Shown here one piece after another: positions 49,129 through 58,005 of a DNA stretch of 64,000 nt; within the stretch, counting starts at the first letter, position 1, and each line of letters opens with the position of its first letter. The DNA lies in contig NZ_JABWRD020000003.1 of assembly GCF_014268785.2 (NCBI RefSeq), positions 186,001-250,000 of the forward strand, written 5' to 3'. The position numbers and the translations under genes are program-made. The notes beneath the pieces were generated by a model. It was not told where the DNA came from. It made no database searches and saw nothing but the letters and a program-made list of their open reading frames with translations. Origin of the DNA: Pseudomonas shirazensis. Lineage in GTDB: Bacteria > Pseudomonadota > Gammaproteobacteria > Pseudomonadales > Pseudomonadaceae.

Positions 49129-49899
49129 ATGAGTACAAAGGTCATTAGCCTGGTTTCCATTGGTGCTCATCCCGGCTCTGGCCGTAGTCGCCGGGCCGAG
49201 CAGGATGCCCGTGCGGTCGAGCTGGGGTTGCAGCTGGCTGGCGATAACTTGCAGGTGGTGCATGCTGGCGATCACCGCCAGGAGGCGCTGCGCGCTTATC
49301 TGGGCATGGGCCTGGATCATCTGGATGTACTTGAGCAACCGGAAGGGGCTGACGTGCTCGAGGTGCTTGGCAACTATCTACGTGATGCTGGCGCCCAGTT
49401 GGTGTTGACCGGCAGCCAGGCCGAGACCGGCGAGGGTTCCGGCATGTTGCCGTTCTTGCTCGCCGAGAAGCTGGGTTGGCCATTGATTGTCGGGCTGGCC
49501 GAGGTCGAGTCGATCGAGAATGGCACCGCCCAGGTATTGCAGGCGCTGCCGCGTGGTCAGCGGCGCCGGTTGAAAGTGCGCTTGCCATTGCTGGCCACTG
49601 TGGATAACGCAGCGCCCAAGCCACGTCAAAGCGCGTTCGGACCTGCGCGGCGTGGCGTGCTGGCAGCGCGTGATGTGGCGATTGTCGAAGATGAGCTGCT
49701 GGCGGATGCCGAGCTGCAACCGGCCCGGCCCCGGCCCAAGCGGCTCAAGGTGATCAAGGCCAAGAGCGGCGCGGATCGGATGAAGGCTGCAACAGCCAAG
49801 GCCAGCGGTGGTGGCGGCAAGGTGCTGAAGGATGTTTCCCCCCAGGAAGGCGCCGAGGCCATCCTCAAGTTGCTGGTAGAGGAAGGAGTGCTGCGCTAA
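49129..49899 (+). CDS. etfB: Electron transfer flavoprotein beta subunit (dimethylglycine cluster)
   Basis: A 256-residue ETF beta subunit. It has the AMP-binding region GDHRQEALRAYLGMGLD, the DAGAQLVLTGSQAETGEGSG segment typical of the family and a C-terminal KRLKVIKAKSGA tail. It starts 10 bases after the etfA stop. The pair is one of at least two ETF sets expected in the genome; this one belongs to the GbdR regulon in P. aeruginosa. It is the last gene of the dgc run. Confidence 0.9.
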   Translation: MSTKVISLVSIGAHPGSGRSRRAEQDARAVELGLQLAGDNLQVVHAGDHRQEALRAYLGMGLDHLDVLEQPEGADVLEVLGNYLRDAGAQLVLTGSQAETGEGSGMLPFLLAEKLGWPLIVGLAEVESIENGTAQVLQALPRGQRRRLKVRLPLLATVDNAAPKPRQSAFGPARRGVLAARDVAIVEDELLADAELQPARPRPKRLKVIKAKSGADRMKAATAKASGGGGKVLKDVSPQEGAEAILKLLVEEGVLR

Positions 49900-49947
49900 T
49901 AGCGGCCTCCCGACTCATGTGGGTACGGCGGTGGCGCGCCGGTACCT

Positions 49948-50060
49948 GTAGAGCGGCCTTGTGTCGCGAAAGGCCCGCAGAGCGGGCCCAACGATGTCAG
50001 CGGTGAAGTTGAAAATGTAGGGCCGCTTCGCAGCCCTTTCGCGACACAAGGCCGCTCCTA
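49948..50060. repeat. REP doublet after etfB
   Basis: GTAGAGCGGCCTTGTGTCGC on the left lacks one G of the usual GTAGGAGCGG; GACACAAGGCCGCTCCTA closes it on the right. It marks the end of the dgc operon and abuts the DnaA-box region. Confidence 0.85.
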
Positions 50061-50087
50061 TAGAGGGCAGTGGTGTTACGCACATTT

Positions 50088-50548
50088 GCTGTTAGCCAGG
50101 CTGTGGATAAAGTGTTCGCTCATGGCTGCAGCCCTTTGAATTCGCGGCGTATAGCCCGCTGTACAATAATTGATCAGCCTAAGCCATGGATTTTCATGGC
50201 TTTTTTGCGTGTTCAAGCTTTAAAGTTGCCCACAATCGCTGTTAACCGGCCTGTGGATAAACTGTTCGGCTAACTCGCTAGGCCACGTATTCCGTGGCTT
50301 ACCTGGAGTTGATTAAAATTCGATCAATCATCGTCAGAACATGCCCAGATGCCTGAGATTCAGGGCTCTCGATAGCTTATCCACATGGGGAGCGAACGTT
50401 GTTCACAAAGTCTGTTGGCGCTTCTGTGGACAACATGTTCGGAATCCTCTGCAAGCCACGTATTTAAAGGGCTGCATGGAATTGATCGATAATTGATCAG
50501 GAGGGAGTGGGGCGAGGTCTAAAGATGCTGCCGGGTGCCTGTGGACAA
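50088..50548. repeat. DnaA-box cluster in an imperfect repeat between etfB and gbcA
   Basis: Perfect DnaA boxes: TGTGGATAA at 50102-50110 and 50252-50260, TTATCCACA at 50377-50385. Near-perfect: TGTGGACAA at 50425-50433 and 50540-50548. The first three forward boxes are each preceded by CTGTTAGCC-like words and followed by GTGTTCG-like words at fixed offsets (repeat starts 50088, 50238, 50411; the first two are exactly 150 bases apart). AATTGATCAG occurs at 50168-50177 and 50491-50500. The region is AT-richer than its surroundings and has no gene. Confidence 0.7.
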
Positions 50549-50550
50549 CT

Positions 50551-50579
50551 TGCCGGGCACACCCATAGGCATGCCCGGC
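50551..50579 (-). terminator. Hairpin at the end of gbcA
   Basis: TGCCGGGCA and TGCCCGGCA are perfect inverted arms just after the gbcA stop. There is no U-run; it may stop or stabilise the gbcA transcript. Confidence 0.5.
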
Positions 50580-50586
50580 AGGTTAA

Positions 50587-51879
50587 TTACTGCGTAACGA
50601 CTTCTTTCAGATAAGGCGCAGGTTCCGCCCCGAGGTTTTCCAGCACGCGTTGGCTGTACCAGTCGATGAAGTTGACCACACCAAACTCGTAAGTCTTGGA
50701 GTACGGCCCAGGCTGATAAGCAGTGGAGTTGATCCCGCGCTGGTTCTCTTCAGCCAGACGGCGGTCCTGGTCGTTGGTCGCGTCCCACACTTTGCGCATC
50801 TGCTCTGGGTCGTAATCAACGCCTTCAACAGCGTCCTTGTGGACCAGCCACTTGGTGCTGACCAGGGTCTCCTGAGCACTGATCGGCCACACCGTGAAGA
50901 CAATCATATGATCGCCCATGCAGTGGTTCCAAGAGTGCGGCAGGTGCAGGATGCGCATCGAGCCCAGGTCCGGGTTCTGGATGCGGCCCATGAGCTTCTT
51001 GCTCGCCTGCTTGCCGTCCATGGTCATCGACACGGTGCCCTTGAGCAGCGGCATGCGCACGATGCGGTTACGCAGGCCGTGGCTCTTGTGCAGGTAAGGG
51101 ATCTTCTCTGCTTCCCAGGCCGTAGCGCAGGCGGCGACGTGGTCCTTGAACGACTGATCGGCACGCGGGTCGTTGGTGTCGTCCCACTCGAGCAGGGTCT
51201 TGAGCAGCTCTGGGTGCGAGCCCGAGCAGTGGTAGCACTCGCGGTTGTTCTCCAGCACCAGCTTCCAGTTGGCTTTCTCCAGCAAGGTGGTTTGCACCGC
51301 CACCTTGGTGTTCTCCATGTCGTACGGTTCCATGTAGTGGTCGAGCGTAGCCAGGAACTCGTCGATCGCCGGCGGGTTCTGCGCCAGGCTGATGAAGATG
51401 TAGCCACCAGCGACCTTGACGTTGACCGGCTTGAGGCCGTACTCCTTCATGTCGAAGTCATCGCCCATTTCGGTGCCGGCAAACAGCAGGCGACCGTCAA
51501 GCTCGTAGGTCCACTGGTGGTAATGGCAGACCAGCTTGGCGACCTTGCCCTTCTCGCTGGTGCACAGCCGCGAACCGCGGTGGCGGCAGACGTTGTGGAA
51601 TGCATGCACCTTGCCTTCGGCGCCGCGGATGACAATGATCGGGTTTTTGCCGACTTGCAGGGTGAGGAAGTTGCCCTTGGTCGGGATCTCGCAGGTCATG
51701 CCCGCGATCAGCCATTCCTTCTGGAAAATTTCCTGCATGTCGATCTGAAACAGACGCTCGTCAGTGTAGAACGGCTGGGGCAGCGAGTAGGTGCGCTCGC
51801 GGGTCTGCAGCATCTCGGCGGTGGCCTTGCGTGCAGCTTCCAGTGGATCGCCCAGGCTCAGGGTTGCGGTGACGTCCAT
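50587..51879 (-). CDS. gbcA: Glycine betaine monooxygenase oxygenase subunit GbcA
   Basis: A 430-residue Rieske non-heme iron oxygenase. The Rieske cluster ligands are Cys98-x-His100 and Cys118-x-x-His121. The catalytic iron site includes His217 and His222 in NNRECYHCSGSH, preceded by the bridging residue. It demethylates betaine to dimethylglycine and formaldehyde using electrons from GbcB. The start at 51879 (MDVTATLS) has GAGGA upstream; a longer in-frame reading runs into the divergent promoter. It is divergent from gbcB, with about 290 bases of shared regulatory DNA. Confidence 0.95.
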   Translation of the reverse strand: MDVTATLSLGDPLEAARKATAEMLQTRERTYSLPQPFYTDERLFQIDMQEIFQKEWLIAGMTCEIPTKGNFLTLQVGKNPIIVIRGAEGKVHAFHNVCRHRGSRLCTSEKGKVAKLVCHYHQWTYELDGRLLFAGTEMGDDFDMKEYGLKPVNVKVAGGYIFISLAQNPPAIDEFLATLDHYMEPYDMENTKVAVQTTLLEKANWKLVLENNRECYHCSGSHPELLKTLLEWDDTNDPRADQSFKDHVAACATAWEAEKIPYLHKSHGLRNRIVRMPLLKGTVSMTMDGKQASKKLMGRIQNPDLGSMRILHLPHSWNHCMGDHMIVFTVWPISAQETLVSTKWLVHKDAVEGVDYDPEQMRKVWDATNDQDRRLAEENQRGINSTAYQPGPYSKTYEFGVVNFIDWYSQRVLENLGAEPAPYLKEVVTQ

Positions 51880-52172
51880 CGTTGTAATCCTCAAGGCCGA
51901 TAAAGGCCGGCGAAAGGTGGCTAATCGTTGTTTTAGTGCCGCAAGGCAGGTGCAGAAAACATCAGGTCTATTTGCCGTGGAGTGTGCGATCAAGGGCGCC
52001 TCGAGCCGTATCCATGGGCGACATGGCCGAATCGAATTCCGACGCGCCAGCCCTTGTCGTGCGGGGCTGGTCGCGATAAGCACGCCGATGTCGCTGATGG
52101 GAATGTGCCGGGCCACGGCCTTGAGCATTATCGGAGCCATAAAAGGCCGGTAGTCGGCCGCTGGAGAACAAC
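51880..52172. promoter_or_regulatory. Divergent gbcA/gbcB regulatory region
   Basis: About 290 bases with no gene. TCGCGATAAG at 52071 and TCGCTGATGG at 52091 are 20 bases apart, and related GTCG words occur at 52056 and in the flanks, which recalls the TCGCA half sites before cbcX. GbdR control of both genes is known in P. aeruginosa; the site itself is inferred and weak. Confidence 0.4.
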
Positions 52173-53273
52173 ATGTCCGAAACATTCCTCAACCCGGTCA
52201 GCACCCAGACCTGGGCCAACGGCCGCCACATCGTGCGCTGCGTCAAGGTCATCCAGGAAACCTGGGATGTGCGCACCTTCTGCTTCATGGCCGACCAGCC
52301 GATCATGTTCTTCTTCAAGCCCGGCCAGTTCGTCACCCTGGAGCTTGAAATCGAAGGCAAGCAGGTGATGCGCTCGTACACCATCTCCAGTTCGCCGTCG
52401 GTGCCGTACAGCTTCTCGATCACGGTCAAGCGGGTACCGGGTGGGCATGTTTCCAACTACCTGCACGACACCATGCACGAAGGCGCCGAACTGCCGGTGC
52501 ACGGCCCGGTCGGCTTGTTCAACGCCATTGATTTCCCGGCGCCGAAGGTGCTCTACCTCAGTGGTGGCGTGGGCATTACCCCGGTGATGTCGATGGCGCG
52601 CTGGTTCTACGACACCAACGCCAATGTCGACATGGTGTTCGTCCACAGCGCGCGTTCACCGAAGGACATCATCTACCACCGCGAGCTCGAACAGATGGCC
52701 TCGCGCATCCCCAACTTCAGCCTGCACATCATTTGTGAAAAGCACGGGCTGGGCGAGCCGTGGGCAGGCTACCGGGGTTATCTGAACCAGCGTCTGATGG
52801 AGTTGATCGCCCCGGATTACATGGAGCGCGTGGTGTTCTGCTGCGGGCCTACGCCGTACATGAGCGCGGTCAAACGCATGCTCGAGGCGGTCGGCTTCGA
52901 CATGAAGAACTACCACGAGGAGTCGTTTGGCGCGACCCCGGCGGAGGCCAAGGCCGACGCTGTCGAGCACGCCGAACAGGCAGCCGATGCACCGGAAGTG
53001 GATCTGTCCGATCTGAACCTGGTGGAGTTCGTCGGCAGCGAGAAGAGCATCCGCGTGGCCCCGGGCGAGACCGTGCATGCGGCGGCGGCCAAGGTTGGCC
53101 TGATGATCCCGAAAGCCTGCGGCATGGGCATCTGCGGTACCTGCAAGGTGCTCAAGCTGGGCGGCGAAGTGGACATGGAGCACAACGGCGGCATCACTGA
53201 AGAGGATGAAGCCGAGGGCTACATCCTCTCCTGCTGCAGCGTGCCGCGCGGCGACGTTCGTATCGAGTACTAA
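52173..53273 (+). CDS. gbcB: Glycine betaine monooxygenase reductase subunit GbcB
   Basis: A 366-residue reductase. The N-terminal FAD domain has MRSYTISSSP, the NAD domain has YLSGGVGITPVMSM, and the C-terminal plant-type 2Fe-2S domain has CGMGICGTC and a final Cys in LSCCSV. It passes electrons from NADH to GbcA. The start has GGAG eight bases upstream. It ends 30 bases from the stop of the convergent chemoreceptor gene. Confidence 0.95.
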   Translation: MSETFLNPVSTQTWANGRHIVRCVKVIQETWDVRTFCFMADQPIMFFFKPGQFVTLELEIEGKQVMRSYTISSSPSVPYSFSITVKRVPGGHVSNYLHDTMHEGAELPVHGPVGLFNAIDFPAPKVLYLSGGVGITPVMSMARWFYDTNANVDMVFVHSARSPKDIIYHRELEQMASRIPNFSLHIICEKHGLGEPWAGYRGYLNQRLMELIAPDYMERVVFCCGPTPYMSAVKRMLEAVGFDMKNYHEESFGATPAEAKADAVEHAEQAADAPEVDLSDLNLVEFVGSEKSIRVAPGETVHAAAAKVGLMIPKACGMGICGTCKVLKLGGEVDMEHNGGITEEDEAEGYILSCCSVPRGDVRIEY

Positions 53274-53277
53274 GTCG

Positions 53278-53300
53278 AGGCCGCCGCAGCCCAGCGGCCT
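53278..53300. terminator. Short hairpin between gbcB and the chemoreceptor gene
   Basis: AGGCCGC (53278-53284) pairs with GCGGCCT (53294-53300) between two convergent stops. No T-run follows on either side, so termination is uncertain. Confidence 0.4.
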
Positions 53301-53303
53301 GGA

Positions 53304-54929
53304 TTAGACGCGGAAGCGTGCAACCAGGCTGCTGAGATCAACGGCCAGGCGGGACAGCTCGGCACTCGCCGCGCTGGTCTGGTGTGCACCCGTGGCGCTT
53401 TGCACCGACAGGTCGTTGATGTTGACCAGATTGCGGTCAACTTCGCGGGCGACCTGAGCCTGTTCTTCGGCCGCACTGGCGATGACCAGGTTACGCTCGT
53501 TGATGTGTGCTACGGCCGTGGCGATGGTGTCCAGCGCCAAACCCGCGCCGCGGGCGATGTTCAGGGTCGATTCGGCGCGTTCGGTGCTGGTGCGCATCGA
53601 CTCGACCGCCTGGCCGGTGCCGCCCTGGATGGTGCCGATCATGCGCTCGATCTCGCTGGTCGACTGCTGGGTGCGATGCGCCAGTGCACGCACTTCGTCA
53701 GCCACCACGGCAAAGCCACGCCCGGCCTCACCGGCCCGCGCTGCCTCGATGGCGGCGTTGAGGGCGAGCAGGTTGGTCTGATCGGCCAGGCCGCGAATCA
53801 CGTCGAGTACCTTGCCGATATCACGCGACTGTTCGGCCAGGTGAGTGATCAGCTTGGCAGTACCCTGCACGTCACCGCTCATGCGCTCGATGGCGCTGAC
53901 AGTTTCCAGTACCAGGTCACGGCCATCGCTGGTGGAACGGCTGGCTTCAGCCGAAGCCTCCGAGGTGCTGACGGCATTGCGCGCCACTTCTTCGACCGCG
54001 CTGGTCATTTCGGTAACGGCAGTGGCGGCCTGTTCGATTTCGGCGTTCTGCTGCTGCAGGCCGCGCGCGCTCTCGTCGGTCACGCTGTTGAGCTCTTCGG
54101 CCGCCGAGGCCAGCTGGGTAGAGGAGCCGGCGATCAGGTGCAGGGTGTCGCGCAGCTTTTCCTGCATGCGGGCCATGGCGCGCTGCAGGCGCGCTGCTTC
54201 GTCGCGGCCTTCGGCGCGAATGGTGTGGGTGAGGTCGCCGTCGGCTACCTGTTCAGCTGCCTGCAAGGCTTCTTCGATCGGCTTGACGATGCTGCGGGTC
54301 AGCAGCAATGCGCAGATCAGGGTCAGCACGGTGGCGGCGATGAGCAGGCCGATCACCAGGGTGAACGCCGTGCTGTACTGGTTGGCGGCGGTGGCGTTGG
54401 CGTTGCGCGCCTGCTCGGTGTTCATTTCCAGCAAGGTGTTCATGACCTTGTTGATCTGCTCGGAGTTGGTCAGCAGGTCGCGGTTGAGCAGGTCGGCCAG
54501 TTCGTCGATACGGTTGGCCTGGCTCAGGTTGCGCATGCGGGTTTCCAGCTGGCGGTACTGGGTCAGTAACTGGCCGTACTGGTCGAACGCGTCTTGTTCT
54601 TCGGCGGCGACGATAAACGTCTGGTAACGGCTCTGGGCCTTGTCGATTTGCGCGTTGCGCTCGTCCAGCAGGCGCAGGGTGTCTTGCTGAGTGGCCGGGT
54701 CACGATTGACCAGCAGACGATAGGACAGCGTGCGCAAGCGCAGGCTCAGCGCGGTCAGCTCATCGAGGGTTTTGATGCTCGGCACGTTGATGCTTTCGAT
54801 GGCGACACCCGCCTGGCGAATCTTGCCCATCTGGACCAGCGAAAATACGCCAAGGCCAAGCATCAATGCGCCGATCAAGGCAAACCCGAGCAAGGCGCGC
54901 GGGGCGATATTCATATTGCGTAGGGACAT
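53304..54929 (-). CDS. Methyl-accepting chemotaxis protein with four-helix-bundle sensor
   Basis: A 541-residue chemoreceptor. The N terminus has a transmembrane helix (LLGFALIGALMLGLGVF, about 12-28), a periplasmic helical domain (about 35-190, 4HB_MCP type), a second transmembrane helix (FTLVIGLLIAATVLTLICALLL), then HAMP (about 212-265) and the signalling domain with the hairpin tip TNLLALNAAIEAARAGE. The ligand is unknown; the nearby betaine genes suggest testing amines. There is no C-terminal CheR-binding pentapeptide. Confidence 0.92.
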   Translation of the reverse strand: MSLRNMNIAPRALLGFALIGALMLGLGVFSLVQMGKIRQAGVAIESINVPSIKTLDELTALSLRLRTLSYRLLVNRDPATQQDTLRLLDERNAQIDKAQSRYQTFIVAAEEQDAFDQYGQLLTQYRQLETRMRNLSQANRIDELADLLNRDLLTNSEQINKVMNTLLEMNTEQARNANATAANQYSTAFTLVIGLLIAATVLTLICALLLTRSIVKPIEEALQAAEQVADGDLTHTIRAEGRDEAARLQRAMARMQEKLRDTLHLIAGSSTQLASAAEELNSVTDESARGLQQQNAEIEQAATAVTEMTSAVEEVARNAVSTSEASAEASRSTSDGRDLVLETVSAIERMSGDVQGTAKLITHLAEQSRDIGKVLDVIRGLADQTNLLALNAAIEAARAGEAGRGFAVVADEVRALAHRTQQSTSEIERMIGTIQGGTGQAVESMRTSTERAESTLNIARGAGLALDTIATAVAHINERNLVIASAAEEQAQVAREVDRNLVNINDLSVQSATGAHQTSAASAELSRLAVDLSSLVARFRV

Positions 54930-55211
54930 GATTTGGACAATCCAGGCAAGGTAAGGTGGCGCGCAATCCTTGCGTCGAGATAAGACCTGTATGGCTATCG
55001 GTCATGACCGGCCAGTCTTGAGTTCGATGAGCAAAAGCCCGAGCTGGCCGCGACAAATCCTGACCGGCGGTTGACCCAGGCCGGAACAAGGTGGCCGATC
55101 CTCTGTCAATCTGGCCTGGCTGAAGCCTTTTGACCCGATATTTAATGGCGGGGGCGCGTGCTTTTCTTTATCGTGTGCGCCCTCTGCAACAACCCGAGAT
55201 AGACATACCCC

Positions 55212-55442
55212 ATGTTGGAAACTTCCCTGAATCAACTCGAGCAGCTGGTCAACGACCTGATGCAGAAAAACACCCAGCTGAGCGAGCAGAACGCTGCCAT
55301 CGCTCAGGAACTGGCCCAGGCCAAGGAAGACAACGACAGCCTGCAGCTGTCGCTGATGGAGCAGGAAGAGAAACACGGCGCCGCTGCTGCGCGTATCCAG
55401 GCGCTGGTTGAGCGCGCCAGCGCAGGTGTCGTCAACGCATGA
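55212..55442 (+). CDS. TIGR02449 family coiled-coil protein
   Basis: A 76-residue protein made of a nearly continuous coiled coil (LNQLEQLVNDLMQKNTQL and following heptads). It matches the TIGR02449 family, often found just before zapA and compared with ZapB. Its stop overlaps the zapA start by four bases (ATGA), so the two are translated together. In the Pseudomonas genomes I know this pair sits near ygfB/pepP and the 6S RNA gene; here it stands between two chemoreceptors. The nature of the product is clear, the function less so. Confidence 0.88.
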   Translation: MLETSLNQLEQLVNDLMQKNTQLSEQNAAIAQELAQAKEDNDSLQLSLMEQEEKHGAAAARIQALVERASAGVVNA

Positions 55443-55741
55443 AACTGCAAGCGCAGCCGATCAATGTCGTGTCGATTCTGGGTATCGACTATTCGATCAA
55501 GGCCCCTGAAGGCCAGGAAGAGACCCTCTCGCAGGCTGTGCGGATGCTCAACACCGCCCTCAACGAAACCAAGCGCCAGTACCCGACCCTGATCGGTGAC
55601 AAGCTGCTGGTGCTGGCGGCGCTGAATCTGTGCTCGCGGCAGATCGAACTGCAAAAAGAGCATCAAGTGACGCTCGCCCGCACTCAGGCGCAGATCGATG
55701 CCACGGTAGATGCCATCGCACGCACCATCGGCGAGCAGTAA
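55439..55741 (+). CDS. zapA: Cell division protein ZapA
   Basis: A 100-residue protein with the ZapA fold: an N-terminal beta segment (INVVSILGIDYSIKAPEGQEE) and a C-terminal coiled coil (LAALNLCSRQIELQKEHQV). ZapA promotes FtsZ polymer bundling at the Z ring. It is coupled to the TIGR02449 gene upstream and is followed by a strong terminator, not by ssrS and ygfA. Confidence 0.9.
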   Translation: MKLQAQPINVVSILGIDYSIKAPEGQEETLSQAVRMLNTALNETKRQYPTLIGDKLLVLAALNLCSRQIELQKEHQVTLARTQAQIDATVDAIARTIGEQ

Positions 55742-55767
55742 AGCACCAGCCAACGGCAAATTTCGAG

Positions 55768-55811
55768 CGGGGAACAGCCATGCGGTGACGCGTGGCTGTT
55801 CCCCGTTTTTG
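55768..55811 (+). terminator. Rho-independent terminator after zapA
   Basis: CGGGGAACAGCCA and TGGCTGTTCCCCG form a long stem that is followed by TTTTT, about 30 bases after the zapA stop. Confidence 0.92.
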
Positions 55812-55900
55812 CGCTCAGCGTTTGTCGATGATTTGCTGGATTGAATGGATACGTAAGTGTATACAATCTCCCAAAACAAGAATCCTGGGGAGGAAAACGT

Positions 55901-57838
55901 ATGCGTATCTGGCGGCGAAGTATCCAGTTGCAGTTGATCGCAGGCATGGGCGCGGCCCTGTTGGTGAGCATCCTGGTGGTGGTTGCGATCTATACCGTGG
56001 CGGTCAATCGCCTGACCGAGCGCTATTTGCTCGACACCGCTCTGCCGGCCAGCATCGAGGCCATTCGCAACGATATCGAGCGCATGCTTAGCCAGCCGCT
56101 GGTGGCGGCCGCCGATATTGCTGGCAATACCCTGCTGCGTGACTGGCTCGCTGCCGGTGAGAATCCCGCCGAGGCGGCGCGCTTCATCGAATACCTGGAC
56201 GCTGCCAAGCAGCGCAACCATGCGTTTACCGCGTTGTTCGCCGCCACTGCGAGCGGCCACTACTACAACGAGAAAGGCCTGGATCGCACCCTTAGCCGGC
56301 AGAACCCCAAGGACCAGTGGTTCTATGGCTACATCGACAGTGGTGCCGAGCGGCTGATCAATATCGACGTGGATGGCGCCACCGGCGAGGTGGCGCTGTT
56401 CATCGACTACCGCATCGAAAAGGCCGGGCAGCTGGTCGGCATCGCCGGCATGGGCTTGCGCCTGACCGAGTTGTCCAAGCTGATCCACGACTTCAGCTTT
56501 GGCGAGCAGGGCAGGGTCATGCTGGTGCGCAACGACGGCCTGATCCAGGTCCACCCGGACAACCAATACAGCGCCAAACGCACGCTCGCCGAACAGGTCG
56601 GTGGCGACGCCGCCAAGCTTTTACTGGGGCAGGGCGCCGGCCTGCAGCGTAGCCAGTTCGAACGTGACGGCGAGCAGTATCTGGCCCTGAGCCTGCCGCT
56701 GCGTGATCTCAACTGGACGCTGGTAGCCGAAGTGCCGCAGGCGCAGATCTACGCGCAGATGCACCAGGCGGTGTGGCTGACCAGCTTGATTGGTGGGGCA
56801 GTAGCCTTGCTCTCGTTGCTGCTGGTGGTGCTGCTGGCGCGCGGGTTGGTGCGCCCGATCCGTCAGGTGACCACGGCGCTGGTGCAGATTGGTGGCGGCG
56901 CCGGCGACCTGAGCCATCGCCTGGATGATTCCCGCGAGGATGAACTGGGTGACCTGGCTCGCGGGTTCAACCGCTTTCTCGACAGCCAGAGGGCGCTGAT
57001 CGCTGAGGTGCTGAGCACTACCGAGCGCCTGCACCGTTCGGTCGAACAGGTGACGCAGGTAGTCGGTAACACCGCCGACCGCTCGGAGCGTCAGCAACAG
57101 ATGACCGAGATGGTTGCCACCGCCGTGCACCAGATGGGCCTGACTGTGCAGGACGTTGCGCAAAACGCAGGGCATGCGGCGTACGCCTCGCAGTCGGCAC
57201 GTGACGAAGCGGTGCAGGCGCGCGAGCAGGTGCGCCAGTCGGTACAGGGCATCCACGGCATGTCCGGTGAAATCAGCCGGGCCGCCGAGGCGGTGGGCCA
57301 ATTGGCGCAGGAAGTGGCCTCGATCGATGAGGTGCTGGCGGTGATTCGCAGCGTTTCCGAGCAGACCAACCTGCTCGCCCTCAATGCGGCCATCGAGGCG
57401 GCCCGCGCTGGTGAAATGGGCCGCGGTTTTGCCGTGGTCGCCGATGAAGTGCGCACCCTGGCCCGGCGCACGCAGCTGTCGACCGATCAGGTGCAACAGA
57501 TGATTCAGCGCCTCAAGCAGGGCGCCGGAGTGGCTGTGACGTCAATGCAGGCGGGCCAGTTGGCCACCGGTAGCGGGGTTGAAGCAAGCCAGCGCACCGG
57601 CGCCTCGCTGGGGGCGATCACCGATCAGGTCGAGCGCATCAGTGACATGAACCAGCAGGTGGCCACCGCGACCGAGCAGCAGTCAGCGGTGACTGAAGAG
57701 ATCAATCGCAACGTGCAGGGGATTTCCGACCTGGCTCGGCAGACCGCCGCCGAGGTGCTTGATTGTCGCGAGGAATGCCAGACACTGCGCCGCTTGGCCG
57801 ATGACCTGGCGCGGCAGATGGGTGGTTTCAGGCTTTGA
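55901..57838 (+). CDS. Methyl-accepting chemotaxis protein with double-Cache sensor
   Basis: A 645-residue chemoreceptor. A transmembrane helix at about 10-35 is followed by a large periplasmic dCache-type domain (about 40-285; GHYYNEKGLDRTLSRQNPKDQWFY is its core), a second transmembrane helix (LIGGAVALLSLLLVVLLA), HAMP and the signalling domain with the tip TNLLALNAAIEAARAGEMG. In P. putida KT2440 the receptor next to ltaE is, as I recall, the purine sensor McpH (PP_0320); this gene has the same neighbour, so McpH orthology is possible but not shown. The start at 55901 has GGGGAGG upstream. Confidence 0.92.
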   Translation: MRIWRRSIQLQLIAGMGAALLVSILVVVAIYTVAVNRLTERYLLDTALPASIEAIRNDIERMLSQPLVAAADIAGNTLLRDWLAAGENPAEAARFIEYLDAAKQRNHAFTALFAATASGHYYNEKGLDRTLSRQNPKDQWFYGYIDSGAERLINIDVDGATGEVALFIDYRIEKAGQLVGIAGMGLRLTELSKLIHDFSFGEQGRVMLVRNDGLIQVHPDNQYSAKRTLAEQVGGDAAKLLLGQGAGLQRSQFERDGEQYLALSLPLRDLNWTLVAEVPQAQIYAQMHQAVWLTSLIGGAVALLSLLLVVLLARGLVRPIRQVTTALVQIGGGAGDLSHRLDDSREDELGDLARGFNRFLDSQRALIAEVLSTTERLHRSVEQVTQVVGNTADRSERQQQMTEMVATAVHQMGLTVQDVAQNAGHAAYASQSARDEAVQAREQVRQSVQGIHGMSGEISRAAEAVGQLAQEVASIDEVLAVIRSVSEQTNLLALNAAIEAARAGEMGRGFAVVADEVRTLARRTQLSTDQVQQMIQRLKQGAGVAVTSMQAGQLATGSGVEASQRTGASLGAITDQVERISDMNQQVATATEQQSAVTEEINRNVQGISDLARQTAAEVLDCREECQTLRRLADDLARQMGGFRL

Positions 57839-57868
57839 AATGCAGTAGCCGGTGTTGCCGCGCCCTCC

Positions 57869-57995
57869 GTAGGAGCGGCCTTGCCGGGGCGCCGGACCGG
57901 TCGGAAAGGGCTGCGTAGCGGCCCCAACATTTTGTGGCGCTGCACAAATCCTAGGGCCGCTGCGCGACCCTTTCGCGACACAAGGCCGCTCCTAC
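57869..57995. repeat. REP doublet between the chemoreceptor gene and ltaE
   Basis: GTAGGAGCGGCCTTGCCGGG opens and GACACAAGGCCGCTCCTAC closes an inverted pair around a short core, with the GCCGGACCGGTCGG variant on the left arm as in the copy at 39236. It separates two convergent genes. Confidence 0.85.
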
Positions 57996-58005
57996 AGGGA
58001 TGGCT

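Noticed and set aside
50088..50548. Chromosomal origin of replication
   Set aside because: DnaA boxes are present, but dnaA, dnaN, rpmH, mnmG or parAB are absent and there is no clear AT-rich unwinding element; a titration-type locus fits better.
55742..55900. 6S RNA gene after zapA
   Set aside because: The 159-base gap holds a terminator and the promoter of the next gene, and no 6S-like long stem with a central bubble is visible.
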